Positions 5,680 to 12,159 of a DNA stretch of 12,995 nt are shown in pieces. How positions within the stretch are numbered: position 1 is the stretch's first letter; the number at the start of each line of letters is the position of its first letter. The stretch spans positions 1 to 12,995 of the forward strand of contig DXLY01000050.1 of assembly GCA_019414465.1 (NCBI GenBank), read 5' to 3'. The notes under the pieces were generated by a model. The model was given only the letters and a program-made list of their open reading frames with translations. It was not told the DNA's origin and did no database searches. Made by a program: the position numbers and the translations under genes. This DNA is from Collinsella sp. Its GTDB lineage: Bacteria; Actinomycetota; Coriobacteriia; Coriobacteriales; Coriobacteriaceae.

Positions 5680-6123
5680 TCACCTTAGCTTGTCGAGCTC
5701 TTGCAGAAACTCATCGACGTCTTTGAAATCGCGGTAGACCGAGGCAAAGCGGATGTACGCCACCTTGTCGATCTTGGCCAAGCGCTTGAGCACCATGTCA
5801 CCCAACTCATGGGACGTGACGGCCGTCAGTGTGCGAGAGCGCAGCTCGACCTCGATGTCATCGATAATCTCATTGAGCTTCTTAGTGTCGATATCGCGCT
5901 TGATGGTGGCGCGCATCAAGCCGACAAGAAGCTTATTGCGATCGAACCGCTGCTTAGTTCCATCTGACTTAATGACCTCGATAGGGTCCTCGCATCGCTC
6001 AAACGTTGTAAAGCGGTAGTTACACGAGCAACATTCGCGACGGCGCTTAATGGTGTTATTTGACTCCTGCATACGGGAATCAACGACGCGGGTATGTGCC
6101 TTGCCGCATTTGGGACAGCGCAT
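5680..6123 (-). CDS. nrdR: Transcriptional repressor NrdR
   Basis: A zinc-ribbon plus ATP-cone repressor that senses ATP/dATP and represses ribonucleotide reductase genes. The 147 residues show the zinc site CPKC (3-6) and CCSC (31-34) within RRRECCSCNYRFTTFE, followed by the ATP-cone domain from about residue 49 to 139 (VIKSDGTKQRFDRNKL...). Start ATG 6123 has AGGAGG just upstream. This start codon and the edge of the ribosome site lie inside a 12-bp inverted repeat (6118-6161), so initiation might be structurally controlled. The gene is 51 nt downstream of the LysM-protein gene and 4 nt upstream of dut, all minus strand, consistent with a damage-inducible transcript. The lexA-LysM-nrdR order is conserved in Actinobacteria (for example Rv2720-Rv2719c-Rv2718c of M. 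tuberculosis). No NrdR box was seen in the window. Confidence 0.96.
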   Translation of the reverse strand: MRCPKCGKAHTRVVDSRMQESNNTIKRRRECCSCNYRFTTFERCEDPIEVIKSDGTKQRFDRNKLLVGLMRATIKRDIDTKKLNEIIDDIEVELRSRTLTAVTSHELGDMVLKRLAKIDKVAYIRFASVYRDFKDVDEFLQELDKLR

Positions 6124-6161
6124 GGTACCTCCTCTTAAACGATAACAAGGGTACCATGCGC
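6118..6161 (-). promoter_or_regulatory. Inverted repeat enclosing the nrdR start codon
   Basis: GCGCATGGTACC (6118-6129) and GGTACCATGCGC (6150-6161) are perfect 12-bp reverse complements separated by 20 nt. In the mRNA the 3' arm contains the nrdR ATG and the last bases of the ribosome site, and the rest of AGGAGG is in the loop. It could mask translation initiation or be a DNA operator; the sequence alone does not decide. Confidence 0.5.
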
Positions 6162-6174
6162 AGCGCGATAATGA

Positions 6175-6624
6175 TTACGAACGAGCAGGAACCTTAAGAT
6201 GCGCACCGGCGGCGAGCGAACCATGCTCCAGATGATTGACGCTACGGATCATGTCGGAAGTCTCTTGCGTGGAAAGGCCTTCGATTGGATATTCTTCGGC
6301 AATCGACCAAAGAGAATCGCCAGGCTGAACGCGAATGGTCTCGTAGGTAATGTTGGAAACGGACTCGGCATACGCGGCGTGACGAGTGCTAAAGACCGAC
6401 ATAGCGAGGACAAAGAAGAGCGTAAGCGCAACGGCGACGGCGACAATCGTCGGAACCTTCAGGGCAACGCGGGCCGGCGCGACTACAGCCTGCTGATTGC
6501 GCGCAGGCTTTACGGTCAAAGGCTGAAAGCCGGAGCGGCCACCCTGAACAACCGTAAAAGTGGGTTCTGCAGGCGTCTCGAGCTTAAGGGCGAGGTTTCC
6601 CTGGACCATATTCGTTACGTTCAT
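6175..6624 (-). CDS. Single-pass membrane LysM protein, YneA/Rv2719c-like SOS cell-division protein
   Basis: A 149-residue protein with a cytosolic N-terminal stretch, one membrane segment (about 57-79, VPTIVAVAVALTLFFVLAMS) and an external LysM peptidoglycan-binding domain (about 95-146, YETIRVQPGDSLWSIAEEYP to LKVPARS). This layout and the position divergent from lexA match Bacillus YneA, which delays division after DNA damage, and mycobacterial Rv2719c. Sequence similarity outside LysM is not claimed. Two ATGs are adjacent (6627 and 6624); GAGGAG lies 3 nt before the first and 6 nt before the second, so 6624 is preferred. A TTGACA/GATAAT promoter with LexA boxes lies upstream, so induction by DNA damage is expected. 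It heads a likely LysM protein-nrdR-dut transcript. Confidence 0.8.
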   Translation of the reverse strand: MNVTNMVQGNLALKLETPAEPTFTVVQGGRSGFQPLTVKPARNQQAVVAPARVALKVPTIVAVAVALTLFFVLAMSVFSTRHAAYAESVSNITYETIRVQPGDSLWSIAEEYPIEGLSTQETSDMIRSVNHLEHGSLAAGAHLKVPARS

Positions 6625-6694
6625 CATGTTCTCCTCTCGCGTGTTTTGCTGAGAACAGTTTTATCAAGCCGCGCGGACAAAAATGTCTAGCGCG

Positions 6695-6708
6695 AGAACG
6701 AATGTTCG
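6695..6708. promoter_or_regulatory. LexA (SOS) box 1
   Basis: AGAACGAATGTTCG contains GAAC-N4-GTTC exactly. It lies just downstream of the -10 of the LysM-gene promoter, around its expected transcription start, where LexA binding would block transcription. Confidence 0.8.
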
Positions 6709-6714
6709 GTTATT

Positions 6715-6742
6715 ATTATCTTCGAACAGTTGTTCCTGTCAA
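6715..6742 (-). promoter_or_regulatory. Promoter of the LysM-nrdR-dut unit
   Basis: On the minus strand a perfect TTGACA (6742-6737) is followed after 16 nt by GATAAT (6720-6715; ATAATA at 17 nt is also possible). LexA box 2 fills the spacer and box 1 covers the start region, a textbook LexA-repressed layout. Confidence 0.75.
6723..6736. promoter_or_regulatory. LexA (SOS) box 2
   Basis: CGAACAGTTGTTCC contains GAAC-N4-GTTC exactly and sits between the -35 and -10 of the LysM-gene promoter. It is also upstream of lexA, so it may serve both directions. Confidence 0.85.
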
Positions 6743-6750
6743 GCAAAATT

Positions 6751-6764
6751 CGAACATTTGTTTG
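6751..6764. promoter_or_regulatory. LexA (SOS) box 3
   Basis: CGAACATTTGTTTG matches the Gram-positive box with one change in the right half-site (GTTT instead of GTTC). It lies 23 nt before the lexA start and is the best placed for lexA autorepression. Confidence 0.7.
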
Positions 6765-6787
6765 ACATGGGTAGAGAGGATGCCCTG

Positions 6788-7432
6788 ATGGCTCGCAAAA
6801 TTACCAAGCGTCAGCAGCAAATTTACGACTTCATCAAGGAATATCAGCAGGAGAAGGGTTATCCGCCCAGCGTGCGCGAGATGGCTTCTGCCGTGGGCCT
6901 TTCCTCCCCCAGCACCGTGCACGCCCATCTCTCTGCCCTGGAGGCGCGCGGGCTACTCAAGCGCGATGCCACCAAACCGCGCGCCCTGGAACTCTTTAAC
7001 GAGGATGGTTCCTCTGTCTCAATTTCTAAATCTGACGAGCCCACCGCACCTCGCGGAACGGTCTCGCTACCGCTCGTTGGTCGCGTCGCGGCTGGGATTC
7101 CCATTCTGGCCGAGCAGAATATCGAAGACACGTTTACTATCCCGACCGAAATCGCCACTGATCAGGGTTCCTTTATCCTTGAGGTGCATGGGAGCTCAAT
7201 GATCAATGTCGGCATCTTCAATGGCGATTACATCATCGTCCGTGAACAAAAGAGTGCCATGAACGGCGAAATTGTCGTGGCCATGATTGATGGTTCGGCG
7301 ACCGTCAAGACGTTCTACAAGGAGCAGGGGCGTGTGCGCTTGCAGCCCGAGAACGACACCATGGAACCTATCTATGCAACGAATCCCGTTATCCTGGGCA
7401 AAGTCGTCGGCTTGATGCGCCGGTTCTCGTAA
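6788..7432 (+). CDS. lexA: LexA repressor
   Basis: SOS repressor that self-cleaves on RecA filaments after DNA damage. The 214 residues hold an N-terminal winged helix (1-70, with recognition-helix region SSPSTVHAHLSALE) and a C-terminal S24 peptidase domain. The cleavage site is A102-G103 (RVAAGIP), the catalytic Ser is Ser137 (HGSSMIN) and Lys174 is in ATVKTF. The ATG at 6788 is chosen because GAGAGGA lies 7 nt upstream and the protein then begins MARKITKRQQQ, as in homologues. An earlier in-frame start (6683) would place coding sequence over the LexA boxes. Three LexA boxes in the divergent region indicate autoregulation. The stop overlaps the next gene's ATG by one base (TAATG), so the two are translationally coupled. 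Confidence 0.96.
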   Translation: MARKITKRQQQIYDFIKEYQQEKGYPPSVREMASAVGLSSPSTVHAHLSALEARGLLKRDATKPRALELFNEDGSSVSISKSDEPTAPRGTVSLPLVGRVAAGIPILAEQNIEDTFTIPTEIATDQGSFILEVHGSSMINVGIFNGDYIIVREQKSAMNGEIVVAMIDGSATVKTFYKEQGRVRLQPENDTMEPIYATNPVILGKVVGLMRRFS

Positions 7433-8136
7433 TGCAAAAACGCATCACCATATTTGATACCGTCCGCGGGTTTACGATGATTTCTATGGCAGGTTTTCAC
7501 GCTTGCTATGATCTCGCCTACCTGTACGGCTGGGATATGCCCTGGTTTACCCAGTCAGCCTTTCAAGACATCTGGCGCGCCAGCATCAGCTGGGTATTTT
7601 TGTTTATCGCCGGTTGGATGTGCACCCTTTCGCGCAACAATATCAAACGTGCCGCCAAATACGCCTTAGCAGCACTCGTTGTCTGGTTGGCAACAACACT
7701 TGTCTCAGTCGACGATTCGGTTAATTTTGGCATCATCTACTGCATGGCCGCATGCACCGGCATCGTGGCGTTGACCGATCCCGTCCTTAAGAAGATAACG
7801 GCGAGATGGGGCATGCCCCTATGCCTTATGTTGTTCGTAATCACCTGGAGCATCCCCAAAACGATCTACCCTGTCCCCTACCTGGCGTGGCTGGGATTTC
7901 CGAGCCCTGGGTTTATCTCAGGTGATTACTACCCCATCATCCCGTTTATCTTTATGTATCTTGCAGGATACTTCGCCGCACACATAGCGCAGGGAATCGA
8001 TAAGACCGTCCCTAGCTGGGCCTACGCCAACCCCCTGCCGGCGCTCGCCAGCCTTGGACGTCACGCTCTCCTCTTTTATCTGCTGCATCAGCCCATCATT
8101 CTGGGCATTTTGGAGCTCGTCTACTCGGTGCGATAA
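7432..8136 (+). CDS. DUF1624 / heparan-alpha-glucosaminide N-acetyltransferase-like membrane protein
   Basis: A polytopic membrane protein of 234 residues, probably an acyltransferase for a cell-surface glycan or similar acceptor. The N-terminus RITIFDTVRGFTMISMAGFHACYD (4-27) is the family signature, with the conserved His23. Hydrophobic segments are seen at about 12-32, 50-66, 76-92, 99-116, 128-141, 167-186 and 208-231, the last with HQP (219-221). It starts inside the lexA stop codon (TAATG), with no separate promoter, so its expression should follow lexA. Its 3' end overlaps the end of hflX on the other strand by 16 nt. A role in the SOS response is an inference from position only; the acceptor is unknown. 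Confidence 0.75.
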   Translation: MQKRITIFDTVRGFTMISMAGFHACYDLAYLYGWDMPWFTQSAFQDIWRASISWVFLFIAGWMCTLSRNNIKRAAKYALAALVVWLATTLVSVDDSVNFGIIYCMAACTGIVALTDPVLKKITARWGMPLCLMLFVITWSIPKTIYPVPYLAWLGFPSPGFISGDYYPIIPFIFMYLAGYFAAHIAQGIDKTVPSWAYANPLPALASLGRHALLFYLLHQPIILGILELVYSVR

Positions 8137-9410
8137 CGCTCGAGCAGCGGTGCAATACGAGCCGGCAACTTCGCCACAATGCGAACGCCGTCCTCGAGAT
8201 ATTCCTCATGCAGAAGGGTTCCCTGCTCATGCACCAGCGTGATGAGAGCGCCCTCACGATACGGGATATCAGCGGAGAGCAACACATCGGTGGCAGCTGC
8301 CTCGCGAGCAATCCGGTCGACGAGATCGTCGAGCCCCTCGCCCGTTTGGGCCGAGAACAGAACGGCCTCCGGATAGCGACGACGGAAACTCAATCGATCG
8401 ACGCTATCGAGAAGATCGATTTTATTGAATACGGTCAGCGTTAAACGCTCTCCGGCGCCGATCTCATCAAGCACGCGGTCGACAGCCTCCAGCTGCCGCT
8501 CATAGTCCTCGTCAGACGCATCTACGACTTTGAGAATTAGATCGGCGCCCAAAACCTCGGACAGCGTCGATTTAAAGGCATCGACCAGACCATGGGGCAG
8601 CTTTTGAATAAAGCCGACGGTATCGGTAATCGTCATGCCGCGACCGCCGGGCAGACGATACGAACGCGTCGTCGGGTCAAGCGTAGCAAACAGCTTGTCC
8701 CGCGAAAGTACCGTAGAGCCGGTCAGACGATTGAGTAACGTCGATTTACCGGCATTGGTATAACCGGCTAACGCGACGCGAAACGCCGGTGACTCAATGC
8801 GACTCTTGGATTGAACATCACGACGCTGTTCAACCTGCTTGAGCTCACGACGAAGCGCAGCGATCTTATTACGAATGAGGCGACGGTCGACCTCGAGCTG
8901 ACTTTCGCCCTGACCAAAACGTGAGCCGATGCCGCCGCGCGTCTGCTCCTTGGCGAGATGGCTCCACATGCCACGCAGGCGAGGCAACAAATATTGAAGC
9001 TGTGCCAGCTGTACCTGCAGGCGTCCCTCACGCGTCTGAGCATGCAGGCCAAAGATATCCAGGATCAGTGCTGTACGATCGATAATCTTTACCGGCTCGC
9101 CCACGGCTTTCTCCAAATAGGATTGCTGCGAGGGGGTCAGGTCGTCGTCAAAAATAACGACATCGGCATCCATGCGATGCACCAGGCCGCACAGCTCTTC
9201 AACCTTACCGGAACCGATAAACGATTTAGGATACGGCTTTACCAAACGCTGCGACAAGCGTGCCACGCACTGGGCACCAGCCGTGTGGGCAAGGCGTTCC
9301 AGCTCATCGAGCGATCGATCGAGTGGCCATGCATTGTCGCGCCACTCAACACCAACTAAAATGGCACGCTCGGGCTCGGGTGCCGTGGGAACAAGGGGGA
9401 AACGGGCCAT
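8121..9410 (-). CDS. hflX: Ribosome-associated GTPase HflX
   Basis: A GTPase that binds the large ribosomal subunit and can split stalled or stress-hibernating ribosomes. The 429 residues show an HflX N-terminal domain (about 15-120) with FIGSGKVEEL (64-73). A helical, basic linker follows (about 125-205, with GGIGSRFGQGESQLEVDRR at 159-177). The G domain has G1 GYTNAGKST (216-224), G2 region ATLDPTTR, G3 DTVG (263-266), G4 NKID (329-332) and G5 SAQTG (353-357). Its ATG overlaps the miaA stop by one base (TAATG), so it is the last gene of a miaB-miaA-hflX unit. Only a weak ribosome site is visible, supporting coupling. The final 16 nt overlap the convergent DUF1624 gene. Confidence 0.95.
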   Translation of the reverse strand: MARFPLVPTAPEPERAILVGVEWRDNAWPLDRSLDELERLAHTAGAQCVARLSQRLVKPYPKSFIGSGKVEELCGLVHRMDADVVIFDDDLTPSQQSYLEKAVGEPVKIIDRTALILDIFGLHAQTREGRLQVQLAQLQYLLPRLRGMWSHLAKEQTRGGIGSRFGQGESQLEVDRRLIRNKIAALRRELKQVEQRRDVQSKSRIESPAFRVALAGYTNAGKSTLLNRLTGSTVLSRDKLFATLDPTTRSYRLPGGRGMTITDTVGFIQKLPHGLVDAFKSTLSEVLGADLILKVVDASDEDYERQLEAVDRVLDEIGAGERLTLTVFNKIDLLDSVDRLSFRRRYPEAVLFSAQTGEGLDDLVDRIAREAAATDVLLSADIPYREGALITLVHEQGTLLHEEYLEDGVRIVAKLPARIAPLLERYRTE

Positions 9411-10348
9411 TAGGCAGCCTCAATACGATGCAGGATATCCTCAACGACCCCATCGATCGTACATTCATCCATATCAAACCACACGATACGGTCATCGCGC
9501 TTAAACCACGAAAGCTGACGCTTGGCATAACGACGCGAACGCATCTTAATGAGTTCGCGAGCCTCATCCATGCTCATCACGCCATTGAAAGCATCGATGA
9601 TCTCTTTATAGCCAATTGCCTGCATCGACGTCAGGGCATCTCCCAGCCCCTGGTCCATAAGACCGCGGACCTCGTCGACAAGACCCTGCTCAAACATCAG
9701 ATCGACGCGCAGGTTAATGCGTTCATAGAGCACCTCGCGATTTCGCGTCAGGCCAAACCATAACGCATGATAATGCTCGCGCGGAACACTAAACTGCGAC
9801 TTTTGCTGCGCATAGGAAACCCCATCATCGTGCATTTCGAGCGCGCGAATCACACGCCGCACGTTATGGGGATGAATAACAGCAGCTGATTCTGGATCAC
9901 GCTCGGCAAGCAGGGCATGCAGTTCTTCCTCGCCAATACGCTCGGCAAGCTCCTGATAGCCCGCACGACGATCGTCCTCAAGTTCACCCGAGGGAAAGTC
10001 CATCTCATCAAGGGCGGCCTTGAGATATAGCCCCGTACCTCCGCAAAAAACCGGCAGGCGGCCCTCGCCAAGCAAGCGCTCAACATGCGCGCGAGCGTCA
10101 GCCTGATAAAGCGCAGCAGAATATGCCACACCCGGCTCTACAATGTCGACGAGACGCAGCGGCGCCGTACACTCATCGGGCGCCATCTTTGCGGTACCGA
10201 TATCCATGCCGCGATAGATTTGCATCGCATCGCACGACAGCACTTCGGACGAAAGACGAGCTGCCAAACGGTCGGCAACATCACTCTTACCAACCGCCGT
10301 CGGACCGACGATCGCAACGGCGGAAAGTCCTGCCCTGGGAGAAACCAT
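9410..10348 (-). CDS. miaA: tRNA dimethylallyltransferase MiaA
   Basis: Transfers the dimethylallyl group from DMAPP to N6 of A37 in tRNAs that read UNN codons, giving i6A. The 312 residues contain the P-loop GPTAVGKS (15-22), the substrate segment SCDAMQIYRGMDIGTAK (38-54), CGGTGLY (102-108) and the C-terminal RRYAKRQLSWF motif. It begins inside the miaB stop (TAATG) and ends inside the hflX start (TAATG). This is the enzyme whose product MiaB then modifies, so the two act in sequence on the same nucleotide. Confidence 0.95.
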   Translation of the reverse strand: MVSPRAGLSAVAIVGPTAVGKSDVADRLAARLSSEVLSCDAMQIYRGMDIGTAKMAPDECTAPLRLVDIVEPGVAYSAALYQADARAHVERLLGEGRLPVFCGGTGLYLKAALDEMDFPSGELEDDRRAGYQELAERIGEEELHALLAERDPESAAVIHPHNVRRVIRALEMHDDGVSYAQQKSQFSVPREHYHALWFGLTRNREVLYERINLRVDLMFEQGLVDEVRGLMDQGLGDALTSMQAIGYKEIIDAFNGVMSMDEARELIKMRSRRYAKRQLSWFKRDDRIVWFDMDECTIDGVVEDILHRIEAA

Positions 10349-11718
10349 TAGCGCGGCTCGCCCACAACGGAGCCGGACAAATACCAGGTCTTGGCAACGT
10401 CAACGTCAACATCAACGATCTTGCCAACAAGCTGATCGATGCTGTAACCCTCGGGGATAGGCGCATGCACGGTCTGATTCTTGGGACTCTTGCCCAGCAG
10501 GACAGCGTCGTTCTTTTTACTCGTTCCCTCAATGAGCGCCGGCACCACAGTATGAAGCTCACCCTGGTTATACTCGTGTGCCGTAGTCTCGATAACCTTA
10601 ACCAGGCGGTTGAAACGCTCGAGAATAACCTCATGCGGCGTAGGATCGTCAATCTCTGCGGCCGGGGTACCGGCGCGCTTGGAATAGATGAAGGTATAGG
10701 CCTGAGCATAGCGGACCGTCTCGGCAAGTGAGAGCGTCTGCTCAAAGTCCTCTTCAGTCTCGCCCGGGAAGCCAACTATAATATCGGTCGAGAGCGCGAT
10801 ATCGGGCATGCGGTTGCGAATGCGATCGACCAGGCCCAGATAGTCCTCGCGTGTATAACGGCGATTCATCTCTTTGAGGATACGCGTGGAGCCCGACTGA
10901 ACGGCCAAGTGAAGCTGCGGCATGACGGCGGGCGTCTCGGCCATGGCGTCGATGGTCTCGGGCAGCAGATCCTTAGGATGAGAAGAGGTAAAGAAGATGC
11001 GCTCCACACCCGTATCACCCACGGCACGCAGCAGATCGGCAAAACGCGGCTTGCCAAACAGATCGCGACCATATGAGTTAACGTTTTGGCCCAGCAGCGT
11101 AATCTCGCGCACGCCCTGGCGCACCAAACCGGTCACCTCGTCGACAATTTCCTCGAAGGGGCGGCTCTTTTCGCGACCGCGCACGTACGGCACGATGCAA
11201 TAGGTACAGAAATTATTGCAGCCCGTCATAATGGGCACCCAGGCGTGATACTGGGTCTCGCGATGCCACGGCATGCTCATGGCATCCGTATCCTCATGCT
11301 CATTGGTGCGGATATGACGCTTGCCATCAAGGAACGCCTCGGCAATGAGCTCGGCCACATGTGCGATGGAATGCGTACCAAAGATGACATTGACGTTATC
11401 GACGTTGGTGAGCAGGCCCTCGCCATCGCGCTGCGCGATGCAACCACCAACGGCAACCACACGCTTGCCCGAGGGTGAGGGCGGGAGGCTCTTACAAGAG
11501 TTGCACTGACCGTACAGGCGAGTATCGGCGGCCTCGCGCACGCAGCATGTCATGAAGACAACAATATCGGCATGCTCGGGATCGAGCGCCATGAGGCAAC
11601 CATACGAATCGAGCAGACCGCTCACGCGCTCAGAGTCGTGCTGATTCATCTGGCAGCCAAAGGTGCGGATAAAGTAGGTTTTACCGGCAAGAATATCGCG
11701 TACGGAACGCTGGTCCAT
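10348..11718 (-). CDS. miaB: tRNA-2-methylthio-N6-dimethylallyladenosine synthase MiaB
   Basis: A radical-SAM enzyme with two [4Fe-4S] clusters that adds a methylthio group to i6A37 of tRNA. The 456 residues hold the UPF0004 domain with Cys22 (FGCQMN), Cys58 (MTCCVRE) and Cys93 (GGC). The radical-SAM cysteines are in CNNFCTYC (167, 171, 174). A TRAM domain lies at the C-terminus (about 390-456). The open frame extends 65 residues further upstream over the gap before spoVS. I choose ATG 11718, where AGGAC lies 8 nt upstream and homology starts at once (KTYFIRTFGCQMN); ATG 11724 is an alternative. It lies 49 nt downstream of the SpoVS gene with no terminator or promoter seen between them, so co-transcription is likely. 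Confidence 0.94.
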   Translation of the reverse strand: MDQRSVRDILAGKTYFIRTFGCQMNQHDSERVSGLLDSYGCLMALDPEHADIVVFMTCCVREAADTRLYGQCNSCKSLPPSPSGKRVVAVGGCIAQRDGEGLLTNVDNVNVIFGTHSIAHVAELIAEAFLDGKRHIRTNEHEDTDAMSMPWHRETQYHAWVPIMTGCNNFCTYCIVPYVRGREKSRPFEEIVDEVTGLVRQGVREITLLGQNVNSYGRDLFGKPRFADLLRAVGDTGVERIFFTSSHPKDLLPETIDAMAETPAVMPQLHLAVQSGSTRILKEMNRRYTREDYLGLVDRIRNRMPDIALSTDIIVGFPGETEEDFEQTLSLAETVRYAQAYTFIYSKRAGTPAAEIDDPTPHEVILERFNRLVKVIETTAHEYNQGELHTVVPALIEGTSKKNDAVLLGKSPKNQTVHAPIPEGYSIDQLVGKIVDVDVDVAKTWYLSGSVVGEPR

Positions 11719-11767
11719 GTGCATAAGTCCTAACGATGGAAGGGAGGCAAATCGAGGCAAGCAGAAG

Positions 11768-12085
11768 CTATGCCACAGGCTTAACATCATCAATGACGAC
11801 GTTATCCATAGCAGCCCGATTGATCTGGTGAACGTAGATAGAAAGGCGGATGGCCGTGCGCGACTCCCCGTTAATGAGGATGTCGGAGAACACGGGCGCG
11901 CAGGAAATATCAAAACCGGTTGGAATCAAAAAACCGCGTGCGATAGCCACGGCCTTAATGGCCTGGTTGACGGCACCGGCGCCGACACACTGGATGTTGA
12001 CGGGTACACCATCCTTGACCATGCCGGCGATGGCGCCGGCAACGGACGCGGGCGATGATTTGCTTGATACCTTCAGGCAATCCAT
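11768..12085 (-). CDS. SpoVS (stage V sporulation protein S) family protein
   Basis: A small cytosolic protein of the SpoVS/Alba-like fold. In Bacillus, SpoVS is needed for spore-coat assembly and affects sporulation regulation; in many non-sporulating bacteria its role is unknown. The match is clear along the chain: MDCLKVSSKSSPASVAGAIAG, then CVGAGAVNQAIKAVAIARG (33-51) and the INGESRTAIRLS strand (71-82). At 105 residues it is about 15-20 longer than the typical form, with an acidic-hydrophobic C-terminal tail (HQINRAAMDNVVIDDVKPVA). ATG 12085 is supported by AGGAG 7 nt upstream. It sits between a GHKL ATPase gene (upstream) and miaB (downstream), all minus strand. Confidence 0.88.
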   Translation of the reverse strand: MDCLKVSSKSSPASVAGAIAGMVKDGVPVNIQCVGAGAVNQAIKAVAIARGFLIPTGFDISCAPVFSDILINGESRTAIRLSIYVHQINRAAMDNVVIDDVKPVA

Positions 12086-12135
12086 GAAGAAACTCCTGCG
12101 TTTAAAAGTACGTTTTAACTGCAATAACTTTATCG

Positions 12136-12153
12136 TACCGAGTGGACTCGGTA
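12136..12153 (-). other. Short hairpin after the ATPase gene
   Basis: TACCGAG (12136-12142) and CTCGGTA (12147-12153) form a 7-bp stem with a 4-nt loop, 7 nt after the ATPase stop. No T-run follows on the minus strand (CGATAAAG), so it would be a weak terminator at best and may allow read-through into spoVS. Confidence 0.35.
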
Positions 12154-12159
12154 AAGGCA

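Noticed and set aside
5322..6019. Plus-strand ORFs opposite dut and nrdR
   Set aside because: Mirror frames of strongly conserved genes; no ribosome sites and no family resemblance.
6653..6664. Possible fourth LexA box near GAACAGTT
   Set aside because: Only the left half-site GAAC is present; the right half reads TTAT.
6683..6787. Longer lexA reading frame from 6683
   Set aside because: It would place coding sequence over the LexA boxes; the good ribosome site and family N-terminus fit 6788.
9686..9696. CTGCTCAAACA inside miaA resembling part of the hairpin-element core
   Set aside because: Only a short match, inside a coding region and without flanking inverted arms; likely chance.
8958..9763. 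Plus-strand ORFs opposite hflX and miaA
   Set aside because: Shadows of the clearly identified GTPase and MiaA frames.
11719..11913. N-terminal extension of miaB to 11913
   Set aside because: It overlaps the end of the SpoVS gene, the residues look non-homologous and the ribosome site fits ATG 11718.
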